Source: Candidatus Melainabacteria bacterium (lineage in GTDB: Bacteria > Cyanobacteriota > Vampirovibrionia > Obscuribacterales > Obscuribacteraceae). From it: DNA of 64,000 bases. The notes beneath the pieces were generated by a model that saw nothing but the letters and a program-made list of their open reading frames with translations, searched no databases and was not told the origin of the DNA. Positions 8,326 to 17,152 of the stretch are shown here, piece after piece. Both the position numbers and the translations under genes were made by a program. Numbering within the stretch: position 1 is the first letter of the stretch; the number at the start of each line of letters is the position of its first letter. The stretch is from the NCBI GenBank assembly GCA_016716405.1, contig JADJWK010000002.1:1178001-1242000 (forward strand), given 5' to 3'.

Positions 8326-11028
8326 CTAATTGCCAGCGGCTATTTCCCGAACTCTAATCTTGCCGGACTCCAGGGCTTCCTTGAGCTTATCCGATTCCTT
8401 GCCGCCGGCCTGAGCGAGATCCGGCCGGCCGCCTCCCTTGCCACCGCAAATAGTGGCGACTTCGCCTACCAGCTTGCCGGCATTGAAGCCTCTTGTGGTG
8501 AGGGGTTTTGCTACGGCGCAGACCAGGGACACCCGATCGGGAGCCTGCACCGAGCCGAGGATAACGACATTGTTCTTTCCGGTCACCAGGCTCTCGGCGA
8601 GCTTTTTGAGGGCGTCCGGAGTGACCCCTTCGATGATCTCGGCTATGATACCGATGTCCCCTGCGGTCTCGCGTCTGGCTGTGAGCTCGCCGACCTTGGC
8701 CATGGCGAGCTTGTCCTGGAGCTGGCCGGCCAGTTTCTCTTTCTCTTTGACTTGCTCTTGCAGGCGCTCGATCTGAGCGAGGATCTCCGACGGTTTCACT
8801 TTCAGCCTGCCGGCTGCTTCTGCGAGATAGGTCATTTGCTCGAGGATGTACTGCCAGGCTTTCTGACCGGAATAGGCCTCCACCCGTCTGGTACCGGATG
8901 AGATACTACCTTCATCGACTATCTTAATCAAGCCGATCTGGCCGGTGGCGTTCACATGGGTGCCTCCGCAGAATTCCAGGCTGAAATCACCCATCTGGAC
9001 GACGCGGACGAGATCGCCGTATTTCTCGCCGAACATGGCTATGGCGCCTGTATTTTTCGCCTCGTCCAGGCTCATCTCGGTGGTCCGGACGGTGGCATTT
9101 TCCTGGACCCAGGTGTTCATGAGATTCTCTATGTCATTTAGCTCTTCTCTGGTGGGCTGGCGCTCGAAGGTGAAGTCGAAACGCATGGAGCCCGGGCCCA
9201 CCTGGGACCCGGCCTGCACCACATGTTTGCCGAGGCGCTCGCGAACGGCGGCGTGGAAAATATGGGCGCTGCTGTGATGGAGGACGGTGGCGGAGCGTCT
9301 CTCGCTGTCTACCTTCGACTCGACTGTGTCACCGGGACGGAGGCTGCCGGACTGCACTTTCACCCGGTGCAGGTGGAGACCTTCATGCTTTCTGGTATCG
9401 AGGACCCTGAGGGTGGTGCCGTTATTGGCGAGGATGCCGTGGTCGCCGAGCTGGCCTCCGGACTCGGCATAGAAAGGGGTCCGGTCGAGCACTATATCGG
9501 CTTCGTCATTCTCGCAGAGATTCTCGGTTGGTTTGCCGTCTTTCAATATGGCCAGGACGCTTCCCCGGTCCTCGAGCTTGTTGTAGCCGGTGAAGCTTGT
9601 CTCGCCGTGACTGCGGAGAATATCGCCCAGGGCCTCTTCCCCGGTGATGACGATATTGAATTTGCTTACCGAGGAGACCTCCTCATGCTCTTTGCGGGCC
9701 TTCTCGAAAGCTTCCATGTCGATGGTCTTGCCATGCTCCCGGGCGATCTCTTCGGTGAGCTCGAGGGGAAAGCCGTAAGTGGCATAGAGATTGAATGACT
9801 CGGCGCCGTCCAGGACAGCCGCTTTCGACTCCACCATCTCGTTGAGTATGTGCATCCCCCGGTCGATGGTGCGGGCGAAGCGCTCTTCCTCGTCCTTGAT
9901 CGCCTGCTTGACCAGATCTTTGTTGGCCTCGAGTTCCGGGTAGGCCTTGCCGTAGATGGCGACGATCCTGTCCACCAGCTCGTGGAGGAAGGGTCGCTCG
10001 ATTCCCAGGAGGCGTCCGAATCGGGCGGCCCGGCGGATTATGAAACGGAGAACATAGCCCCTGCCGACATTGGATGTCCTGACACCGTCGGCGATGAGGA
10101 AAGTGACACAGCGGGCGTGATCGCAGATGATCTTGAGATAGCTGTCGATCTTCTGCTCTGGTGTTTCGGGCAGACCGCGCATGATACCGCCGGTGTATCT
10201 CTTGCCGGACAGCTTCTCGACGTCCTGGAGAATCGGAAAGAAGAGATCGGTCTCGAAAGTGTTGTTCTTTTTCTGCAGGATCATCGAGACTCGATCGAGA
10301 CCCGAGCCGGTGTCGACATTCTTTTTCTCGAGCGGCGTGAACTTGCCGTTCTCGTCTTTGAAGAGCTCCATGAAAACCAGGTTCCAGAATTCGACATAGC
10401 GGTCGTCGTCATCGAGATCGATGATGTCGGGATCGGGATTGTCGAATTTGCTGTATTCGACTCCGCGATCGAAATAAATCTCGGAGCAGGGACCGCAGGG
10501 ACCGGTGGGACCGGGCGGTCCCCAGAAGTTGTCTTTGCGGGACATCTTGAAGATACGCTTTTCGGGCACGCCCACGACTTTGTGCCAGATCTCGTAAGCT
10601 TCCTGGTCGAAAGGGATCTCTTTGTCGCCTTCGAAAACCGTTACGATAAGCCGGTCTTCCGGCAGTCCCAGGTCTTTCGTCACGAATTCCCAGGCCCAGG
10701 GTATGACTTCTTTCTTGAAGTAGTCGCCGAAGCTGAAATTGCCGAGCATCTCGAAAAAGCTATGGTGGCGTGCGGTTCGGCCGATGTTCTCGATATCCGA
10801 GTCTTTGCCTCCTGCCCGGGCGCATTTCTGTACGGTCACCGCCCGGGGAGGCTCTGTGGGTCTGGCGTTGCCAAGAAAAATCGGGACGAACTGGACCATT
10901 CCGGCCGAGGTGAGGAGCAGGGTGGGGTTATCCGGTATGAGGCTGGAGGAGGGCAGATGCAGGTGGCCCTTTTTCTCCTTGAAAAAAGCTATGAACTTAT
11001 CGCGAATTTGTGCCCCGGTCAGAGACAT
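8326..11028 (-). CDS. alaS: Alanyl-tRNA synthetase
   Basis: 900 residues, close to the usual 870-900. It charges tRNA-Ala and clears mischarged Ser/Gly. The N-terminal class II core is seen in IRDKFIAFFKEKKGH and LLTSAGMVQFVPIFLG; the editing domain carries HHSSAHIFHAA near residue 583 and CGGTHVNATGQIG near 686, supplying the zinc and catalytic residues; a coiled coil and the DHHA1 domain (GGGRPDLAQAGG) complete it. AGGAGGT lies 5 bases before the ATG. It heads an alaS-rnhA-membrane protein unit and is divergent from nadK. Confidence 0.97.
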   Translation of the reverse strand: MSLTGAQIRDKFIAFFKEKKGHLHLPSSSLIPDNPTLLLTSAGMVQFVPIFLGNARPTEPPRAVTVQKCARAGGKDSDIENIGRTARHHSFFEMLGNFSFGDYFKKEVIPWAWEFVTKDLGLPEDRLIVTVFEGDKEIPFDQEAYEIWHKVVGVPEKRIFKMSRKDNFWGPPGPTGPCGPCSEIYFDRGVEYSKFDNPDPDIIDLDDDDRYVEFWNLVFMELFKDENGKFTPLEKKNVDTGSGLDRVSMILQKKNNTFETDLFFPILQDVEKLSGKRYTGGIMRGLPETPEQKIDSYLKIICDHARCVTFLIADGVRTSNVGRGYVLRFIIRRAARFGRLLGIERPFLHELVDRIVAIYGKAYPELEANKDLVKQAIKDEEERFARTIDRGMHILNEMVESKAAVLDGAESFNLYATYGFPLELTEEIAREHGKTIDMEAFEKARKEHEEVSSVSKFNIVITGEEALGDILRSHGETSFTGYNKLEDRGSVLAILKDGKPTENLCENDEADIVLDRTPFYAESGGQLGDHGILANNGTTLRVLDTRKHEGLHLHRVKVQSGSLRPGDTVESKVDSERRSATVLHHSSAHIFHAAVRERLGKHVVQAGSQVGPGSMRFDFTFERQPTREELNDIENLMNTWVQENATVRTTEMSLDEAKNTGAIAMFGEKYGDLVRVVQMGDFSLEFCGGTHVNATGQIGLIKIVDEGSISSGTRRVEAYSGQKAWQYILEQMTYLAEAAGRLKVKPSEILAQIERLQEQVKEKEKLAGQLQDKLAMAKVGELTARRETAGDIGIIAEIIEGVTPDALKKLAESLVTGKNNVVILGSVQAPDRVSLVCAVAKPLTTRGFNAGKLVGEVATICGGKGGGRPDLAQAGGKESDKLKEALESGKIRVREIAAGN

Positions 11029-11145
11029 CCGGACCTCCTCATACGCAGAACGGCGGGCGCGAGAACTTATAAAGTATATCGTATTGGTAATGCCGCCGGA
11101 TTTCTGCTAACTTTTTGCAGTGCTGGTATTTGGAGCCACTTCGAA
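11029..11145. promoter_or_regulatory. Divergent alaS/nadK promoter region
   Basis: The gap between the two divergent starts is AT-rich in its middle (around 11064-11085). On the minus strand TATACT (reverse complement at about 11069-11075) is a good -10 candidate for alaS, and TTATAAAG lies on the plus strand for nadK. No clear -35 boxes are seen, so exact sites are uncertain. Confidence 0.35.
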
Positions 11146-12042
11146 TTGAGAGTAGGCAAGGTACTGGTCTTGCGAAAAAAGACCATGTATCAGATACAGG
11201 GTGAAGAGTACAAAGAAGAGCGCTTCCTCAAGCTCCTGGCCGAAGGGAATCAGGTAGTCAACCGGGTGAGGCTCGCCCATGAGGAGCACCTGGCAACGGT
11301 GGAGATGGTCCACCGGGCTCTATCCGAGCGTGCGATCGAATACCGCTCCATCGCCCGTGCCGAGCTGGATCATCTCATCGAGGATGTGGACCTGATGATC
11401 TCGGTGGGGGGCGATGGGACCTTTCTCGACGCTTCCCATTCCCTGCTGGATCTGCCGCTTCTCGGCGTCAATTCCTCCCGGTCCTCCAGTTTCGGTCATT
11501 TCTGCATGGCCAACGGTGATACTTTCGCGAGCGTTCTGGATCGGATCATAGAGGGATCCATAGAGCCCCTCGAGATCCTTCGCCTGAAGCTGACTCTAAA
11601 CGGCCAGGTCCTCAATGAGCGGGTTCTAAACGAAGTCCTCGTCGCCCACGAGAGCCCTGCCGCTACCAGCCGATATTTCATCGATATCGAGGGAGAAAGG
11701 GAGGAGCACCGGAGCTCCGGGATACTGATCGGCACCCCGGCCGGGTCCACCGGCACCCTGCGCTCCGCTGGCGCGCCGGTGGAGCGTATCGACGCCGACC
11801 GTTTCCAGTACCTGGTTCGGGAGCCCTATCTCAGACCCGGGGACAGCTTCCGGTTTCTGCACGGTTCTTTGGACCGGTCCTGTCCGATAAAAGTCACTTC
11901 TCAGATGCGGACCGGCTCGATTTTCATCGACGGACCGCATATCGTCTACGCTTTCGCCCTCGGAGACGAGCTTCTGGTGGATGCCGGGGATAGCGCTCTG
12001 AAAGCCTTCGTGGACCCCGGTGTCAATGACATGTTTCTATAA
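11146..12042 (+). CDS. nadK: NAD kinase
   Basis: 298 residues. It phosphorylates NAD to NADP using ATP or polyphosphate. The family start (VGKVLVLRKKTMYQ) and the nucleotide-binding SVGGDGTFLDASH are clear, as is the LNEVLVAH motif. The third motif reads GTPAGSTGTLRSAG where most enzymes have TGSTAY, an odd substitution near the substrate site. The start is taken as TTG 11146, since the conserved KVL strand begins there and GGAG lies 10 bases upstream; the first ATG (11185) would remove that strand. The same frame stays open far upstream, antisense to alaS, without meaning. Confidence 0.85.
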   Translation: MRVGKVLVLRKKTMYQIQGEEYKEERFLKLLAEGNQVVNRVRLAHEEHLATVEMVHRALSERAIEYRSIARAELDHLIEDVDLMISVGGDGTFLDASHSLLDLPLLGVNSSRSSSFGHFCMANGDTFASVLDRIIEGSIEPLEILRLKLTLNGQVLNERVLNEVLVAHESPAATSRYFIDIEGEREEHRSSGILIGTPAGSTGTLRSAGAPVERIDADRFQYLVREPYLRPGDSFRFLHGSLDRSCPIKVTSQMRTGSIFIDGPHIVYAFALGDELLVDAGDSALKAFVDPGVNDMFL

Positions 12043-12094
12043 TAGGAGAAGATTGCTCAAGTGGAATCCAACTCCGGAAATCTGACCTACCGGC

Positions 12095-14068
12095 ATGACC
12101 GACCAGGAAAAAAGCTTAAAGGCAAACGACCTATCACTGTTCGGCGAGGCTGATCCTCTCGTCGGCAAGTCCCTGGACGGGCGTTTCGATATCCTCGATT
12201 GCCTGGGCGAAGGCAGTCTCAGCACCGCTTACGAAGCGGTGGACAAGAGCACCGGGCGCCCGGTCATTCTCAAAAAGGTGCACAAGCATTTGATCGAGGG
12301 CGTGCGGAACCTCAAGAAGTTCGAGCAGAAGCTCAAGCAGCTGTCCACCACCCTGAAGGGCAGCAATGTCTGCAATTACAGCGATGCTTTCATCGCCAGC
12401 GACGGGTCGATCTTCCTGGTCATGGACAGTCTCTCTTTCGAGAGTCTCGAAGACCTGCTCAGCAAGAGCGGTCACATCTCCATCGAGCGGGCGGTCAACT
12501 TATTCAGACAGGTTACCCTGGGGCTGGAGCAGGGGGAGTCCTGCGGCTATCAGCACCGCGATCTCAAGCCCAGCAATATCATCATCCTGAACAACGAGCA
12601 GTTCGTGGATGACGTCAGGCTGGTAGATTTCGGGATCGCCCGCGTGCTGGCCGAGGAGTCCGAGCACAACAAGTCGGCTCAATATATCACCCATTCCCAG
12701 GAGGTCTTCGGCAGTCCTCTCTATCTCAGCCCCGAGCAATGCACCGGCAAACGTCTGGATCAGCGATCGGATATCTACTCTCTGGGCTGTGTCATGTACG
12801 AGACGATTACCGGCAAGCCTCCTTTCGTCGGCAAGAACGTGCTCGAGACCGCTTACAAGCACATGAACGAGCCTCCCCGGGAGATCGAGCTGGAGGACGC
12901 TGATCAGAATCTCCTCTCGCGCTTCCAGACAGTAGTCTTCAAATGCCTGGCCAAAGAGCCGGACGAGCGCTATCAGAATGTCAGCGATCTGAAATCCGAC
13001 CTGAATCTCATGCTGGTCGCCCAGAGTGACGAGTGGGAAGCCCAGGCCCGCGCCTTCCAGATCTCCCTGCCCCTGCGCAAGCGCCGCCTGGGGATTGTGC
13101 CCATCAGCTCGGAGCTGGTTCTCTTCCTGCTTCTCACCATGATTCTTATCGGGGTGCCGGTTTTCTGGGTGACCACCAGTTTCGGAAGCACCGAGACCAA
13201 GTATCCGCCTTTCAATAACGAGTTGCTCTGGGTTGTGCAGAACAAGAGCGAGAAACCCGATCTGGAAGGCTACGGTCCCAGGCGAGAAGCCGCCATCGAC
13301 GCTCTCGAGCTGGTGCGCGAAGAGCAGGGACCCGAATCGGAAGAGTATGCCAAGGCTCTGGGTAGTCTTATCGAGCTCTATTACAGCTCCGGTCACTGGA
13401 AAGAGGCGGAGGACAAAATCCGGGAGCTCCTCAAGCTGCCCGAGACTATCGTCGGACCTTTCAGCCCCGCCCAGGCTTATCAGGCCCTGGGCTATGTCTG
13501 CTTCATGCAGGACAAGTTCGACGACGCGGAGAAAGCCTGTCTGGAGGCTGTCTCGCGCATGGAGACAGAGTCTCTGCAGCAGAAGAGCAAAGTCCAACCG
13601 CTTCGAGTCCTGGGCGATATCTATGCCAGGCGTGGCGATCTCGAGAAGGGCAGGGCCACCTACGACAAGCTTTTCAACATCGTGGATGCCACCAAGGAGA
13701 CAGATCCCGGTGACTATGCGGACACCGCCAGCAAGCTCGCCGACGTCTACCGGCGTATGGGCAAGTATCAGGAGTCCGAGCGCTTCTACCGTCTCGGTAT
13801 CGACTGGTGGCGGAGCCACGGCAAAATCGAAAGCGCTTATGCAGCCAAGTCTCTTTATGGTCTGGGCCTTGTCCTCAGCGCCCAGAACAAATATGACGAG
13901 TCCGAGGCGGTATACAAAGAAGGCCTGGAGATGAGCAAGGCGACTCTCGGGGCTCGCAGCGGGCTGACCGGGGCGATCCGCAAACGTTATGTGGAGGCGC
14001 TCTGGCGCACCAAGCCCTGGGAGGCGCTCAAAATGCAGCTGTCTGAAGGAAATAAAGACTCTGGCTAG
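12095..14068 (+). CDS. Transmembrane Ser/Thr protein kinase with extracytoplasmic TPR domain
   Basis: 657 residues. A Hanks-type kinase domain occupies about 30-310: Gly-rich loop LGEGSLSTAYEAV, Lys60, HRDLKPSN at 154-161, DFG at 178-180, SPEQ at 212-215. One transmembrane helix follows (341-360), and the rest is a run of about five TPRs (380-640) that would lie outside the membrane. This is a receptor-like layout, with TPRs as sensor or docking part and phosphorylation inside. A TATAAT lies at 12039-12044, 50 bp upstream. Its stop overlaps that of the convergent permease gene by 4 bp. Confidence 0.85.
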   Translation: MTDQEKSLKANDLSLFGEADPLVGKSLDGRFDILDCLGEGSLSTAYEAVDKSTGRPVILKKVHKHLIEGVRNLKKFEQKLKQLSTTLKGSNVCNYSDAFIASDGSIFLVMDSLSFESLEDLLSKSGHISIERAVNLFRQVTLGLEQGESCGYQHRDLKPSNIIILNNEQFVDDVRLVDFGIARVLAEESEHNKSAQYITHSQEVFGSPLYLSPEQCTGKRLDQRSDIYSLGCVMYETITGKPPFVGKNVLETAYKHMNEPPREIELEDADQNLLSRFQTVVFKCLAKEPDERYQNVSDLKSDLNLMLVAQSDEWEAQARAFQISLPLRKRRLGIVPISSELVLFLLLTMILIGVPVFWVTTSFGSTETKYPPFNNELLWVVQNKSEKPDLEGYGPRREAAIDALELVREEQGPESEEYAKALGSLIELYYSSGHWKEAEDKIRELLKLPETIVGPFSPAQAYQALGYVCFMQDKFDDAEKACLEAVSRMETESLQQKSKVQPLRVLGDIYARRGDLEKGRATYDKLFNIVDATKETDPGDYADTASKLADVYRRMGKYQESERFYRLGIDWWRSHGKIESAYAAKSLYGLGLVLSAQNKYDESEAVYKEGLEMSKATLGARSGLTGAIRKRYVEALWRTKPWEALKMQLSEGNKDSG

Positions 14069-15390
14069 GGTCTGCGGCGGCCTTGAAAAACAAACACCGG
14101 AATCCCGGCAAGGACGATGACTATACCTGTGAGCGAGTCGCCGGGCTCGTGATAGATGGTGCCCGCCGCCAGGCAGAAAGAGACGCCTGCCACCAGAATA
14201 GGTGTCAATGGATAGCCAGGCACCCTGAAGATCTCTCTGCCGGACTGGTTTTCATCTGAGTTCTCCTGACGCCGTCTCAGAATAATGATCGAGATTGCCA
14301 CCATTGCGAAAAAGATCCAGACAGCCAGCCCGGTGAAATAAATCAGCCTCTCGAACCTGCCTGTCAGGAGGATCAGGACGCAAGACCAGAGACAGTTGAA
14401 AAACAGCGCTTTGCGGGGAGTCATCGTCTTTCTGTCCATATGACAGAGGACAGAGAAGAAACGATTGTCCTCGGCCATGGCGTGGGCGATCCTGCTGCCG
14501 GTAAGAAGAAGGGCGTTGATCACGCCGAAACTGAGAATGACGATCAATCCCTCGACGATCTTGGCTCCGCCACCGCCGAAGAGCACTTGCAGAAGATCCG
14601 AGGCGATCAGCCTGGAGCTCTGGATCAAGCTCATGGGAAGCCATAGAAGGTATAGGACATTCATGGCCAGATAGATTGACGCCACGATGAAACAGGTGCT
14701 GATCAGCGCAAATGGAATCGAGCGGGCGGCTTCTTTCGTCTCTCCGGCGAGAAAGACGTTGTCACGCCAGCCTCCGTAGGTCCAGAGTATCGGCACCATG
14801 GCCACGCATACTGAGGTGATCAGAGATGGCGAAAGCGAGAGACTCCGGCAGTCGAAAGAATTAGCCGGGGTCTTCAAAGTGGCGAATCCGGCAAGGATGA
14901 TCATGGAGAGCGCCAGCACTTTCAGGATGGTGAATATGTTTTGAAGACGGCTGCCGATTTTGAGACCGAGAAAATTAAGGGCGGAAAGAAGCACCACCAC
15001 CAGTACCGCCATGAGTCCGGCGCTGGCGGCGGGGAGATCGACCAGGGCGCAGAAGTATTCGCCGAAAAGAATCGCCACCGCCGCCACCGAGCCGGTGCGG
15101 GTTATGAGGAGCTCGGACCAGGCGAAAAGAAAGGCAGTGAGCCTGCCGTAGCATTCCCTGAGATAGATGTAGTCGCCGCCGCTTTTCGGATAGATGGAGG
15201 CTAGCTCGGCATAGCAGAAAGCTCCCAGGGTCGAGAGCAGCGCTCCGAGAATCCAGGCGATTATGATCAGGGTGGGGTTCTGGAGCTGGCTGGCCACTTC
15301 CGAGGGCACTCTGAAGATGCCGACTCCGACAACGATTCCAATGCTGATCGCGACCGAGTCCCAGCGACCCAGTATCTTGCCGCTGCTCAA
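14065..15390 (-). CDS. APC-superfamily amino acid permease
   Basis: 441 residues with about 12 hydrophobic helices. The first helix has SIGIVVGVGIFRVPSEVA, the APC/LAT substrate-binding GxGIF motif. Helix 3 carries PKSGGDYIYLRECYG, typical of amino acid-polyamine-organocation carriers. The substrate cannot be read from sequence. The start is a TTG immediately after the TAA of the upstream TPR gene, so translation is coupled; the first ATG would fall much too late. Confidence 0.8.
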   Translation of the reverse strand: MSSGKILGRWDSVAISIGIVVGVGIFRVPSEVASQLQNPTLIIIAWILGALLSTLGAFCYAELASIYPKSGGDYIYLRECYGRLTAFLFAWSELLITRTGSVAAVAILFGEYFCALVDLPAASAGLMAVLVVVLLSALNFLGLKIGSRLQNIFTILKVLALSMIILAGFATLKTPANSFDCRSLSLSPSLITSVCVAMVPILWTYGGWRDNVFLAGETKEAARSIPFALISTCFIVASIYLAMNVLYLLWLPMSLIQSSRLIASDLLQVLFGGGGAKIVEGLIVILSFGVINALLLTGSRIAHAMAEDNRFFSVLCHMDRKTMTPRKALFFNCLWSCVLILLTGRFERLIYFTGLAVWIFFAMVAISIIILRRRQENSDENQSGREIFRVPGYPLTPILVAGVSFCLAAGTIYHEPGDSLTGIVIVLAGIPVFVFQGRRRP

Positions 15391-16431
15391 TTAGAGTTTG
15401 GCGAGGGCGTCTTTGGCCAGCTTCAGATCCGGGCTGAGCTTGAGGGCTTGCTCATACTGAGCGCGAGCCTCATTCTTGCGACCGCTTCCCTGAAGGAACT
15501 TGCCATACTCGACGAAAGCCATGGGATCGGGAGATTTAGTCTCCAGGCAGCGCTTGAACTCTTTCTCGGCTTTCTTCTGATCGCCCTGGGCGGCGAAAAT
15601 GGCGGCCATGCGATAACGGGCGCGGCTGTAGTCCGGGGCGAGCTTGAGAGCCTTCTTCTGCTCGGCCATGGCGCCTTCGAGATCGCCTTTTTTCTCGAGC
15701 ATCCAGCCGAGCCCGCAATGAGCGAGGAAATTGCGGTCGTCCATACGCAGGCAATCTTTGTAGGTCTTGATTGCCTCGTCGACCCTGTCCGCGTCGCCGT
15801 AGATATTGCCGAGACCGAGCAGGGGCATGGGATTCTTCGGCGCCAGCTCCACCGCTTTCTTGGCCGCGTCTATGGCTTTCGTGAAATCGCCCTTGAGCTG
15901 GTAGACCAGGGCCAGGTTGTGGTGGGCCATGGCTTTCTCCGGTTTGAGCTCCACAGCTTTGGTATAGGCCTTGATGGCGTCGTCTATGTTATTGAGACCG
16001 GTATTGGCCAGACCGAGGTTCATGTAACCGGTGAATGACTTGGGATTGAGCGCCACGGCTTGCTGGAACTCCGCCCGGGCCTCCTTCATCTTGCTCTGGT
16101 TGGCATAGATCTGACCGAGGACGACATGGGCGAGATAGTCTTTCGGATCGAGCTTGATGGCTTGTTTCGATTCGAGGATGGCGGTCTCGTAGTCGTCCAT
16201 GGCGGCAAGGACCGCGCCCAGTCTCTGGTGCGCTCTGGCGCTCTTCGGATCGAGCCTGATCACTTCCCGGTATTGCTCGGCCGCTTCTTTGACCTTCATC
16301 TTCCGGTAGAGCTCTTCGGCCTTTTTCATATGGTCGTCAGCCTGGGGACCGGCCAGGGCTCCCGGCTGGCACATTAGCGCTGTGGCGGCGGTAAGAGTCG
16401 CTGCCAGGACCGATTTTCTAGAGATGATCAT
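15391..16431 (-). CDS. Exported TPR protein (about eight repeats)
   Basis: 346 residues. A signal peptide (1-27, ending ALA) is followed by eight nearly perfect 34-residue TPRs covering the rest of the protein, each with the W/L-G-Y-A-F-A-P spacing (for example AHQRLGAVLAAMDDYETAI, GYMNLGLANTGLNNIDDAI). GAGG lies six bases before the ATG. It is joined directly to the amino acid permease gene, which might mean a periplasmic scaffold for the carrier, though this is only inferred from the arrangement. Confidence 0.8.
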   Translation of the reverse strand: MIISRKSVLAATLTAATALMCQPGALAGPQADDHMKKAEELYRKMKVKEAAEQYREVIRLDPKSARAHQRLGAVLAAMDDYETAILESKQAIKLDPKDYLAHVVLGQIYANQSKMKEARAEFQQAVALNPKSFTGYMNLGLANTGLNNIDDAIKAYTKAVELKPEKAMAHHNLALVYQLKGDFTKAIDAAKKAVELAPKNPMPLLGLGNIYGDADRVDEAIKTYKDCLRMDDRNFLAHCGLGWMLEKKGDLEGAMAEQKKALKLAPDYSRARYRMAAIFAAQGDQKKAEKEFKRCLETKSPDPMAFVEYGKFLQGSGRKNEARAQYEQALKLSPDLKLAKDALAKL

Positions 16432-16445
16432 TTTTTCCTCGCTTT

Positions 16446-17126
16446 TTAATATGAAGACTTCGCTGTTGCCGCGCCTTCGACTATGGCGACTCCCGCCGAG
16501 GTGCCCAGCCTGTCGGCGCCGGCTTCGACCAGGGCCTGAGCTTTGGCTTTGTCCCTGATGCCGGCGCTGGCTTTGATGCCGAGCTTGTTACCGCCTATGG
16601 TCTTGCGCATGAGGGTGACATCTTCGACAGTGGCACCCTTGCCGTCACGGACGAAACCGGTGGAGGTCTTGACCATGAACGCGCCGGCCTCGATGCAGGC
16701 CCGGGTGGCGGCTGCTTTCTCGTCGTCACTGAGAAGATCGCATTCGATTATCACCTTCACGGGTGTGTCGGACGCGGCTTTGACGATCTCGGCGATCTCG
16801 GCGGTGACATAGTCTATGTCACCGGATTTGAGGGCACCGATATTGATCACCATGTCGATCTCCTCGGCACCATCGGCGATGGCCCGCCTGGTCTCCAGGA
16901 CTTTCACCTCGGTGGTATTGGCTCCCAGGGGAAAGCCAATCACGGTGGCCACCCGCACTCCTGAACCGGCGAGCTCTTTGCGTGCAAGTTTGACGTAAAA
17001 TGGGTTGACGCAGACAGCGTAGAAATTGTGCCTGGCCGCCTCCTGGCAGAGGGCGCTTACTTCTCTGGCCGTGGCATGCGGATTCAACAGGGTATGGTCG
17101 ATATATTTAGCCAGGTCGGTGCTCAC
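16446..17126 (-). CDS. deoC: Deoxyribose-phosphate aldolase
   Basis: 226 residues. It splits 2-deoxyribose 5-phosphate into acetaldehyde and glyceraldehyde 3-phosphate in deoxynucleoside catabolism. The TIM barrel shows D91 in EIDMVINIGALK, the Schiff-base K153 in MVKTSTGF and the second lysine K185 in GIKASAGI. The GTG at 17126 is chosen since AAAGGAGA lies 5 bases upstream; an ATG nine codons earlier is part of the carB stop region. It lies just downstream of carB on the same strand. Confidence 0.93.
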   Translation of the reverse strand: MSTDLAKYIDHTLLNPHATAREVSALCQEAARHNFYAVCVNPFYVKLARKELAGSGVRVATVIGFPLGANTTEVKVLETRRAIADGAEEIDMVINIGALKSGDIDYVTAEIAEIVKAASDTPVKVIIECDLLSDDEKAAATRACIEAGAFMVKTSTGFVRDGKGATVEDVTLMRKTIGGNKLGIKASAGIRDKAKAQALVEAGADRLGTSAGVAIVEGAATAKSSY

Positions 17127-17152
17127 TGTCTCTCCTTTATGAAAAGGGGCCA

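Noticed and set aside
9850..11145. Long plus-strand frame antisense to alaS, joined to nadK
   Set aside because: It is the mirror of alaS codons in GC-rich DNA; NadK homology begins only near 11146.
12500..13819. 439-codon minus-strand frame over the kinase gene
   Set aside because: The kinase with HRD and DFG motifs is on the plus strand.
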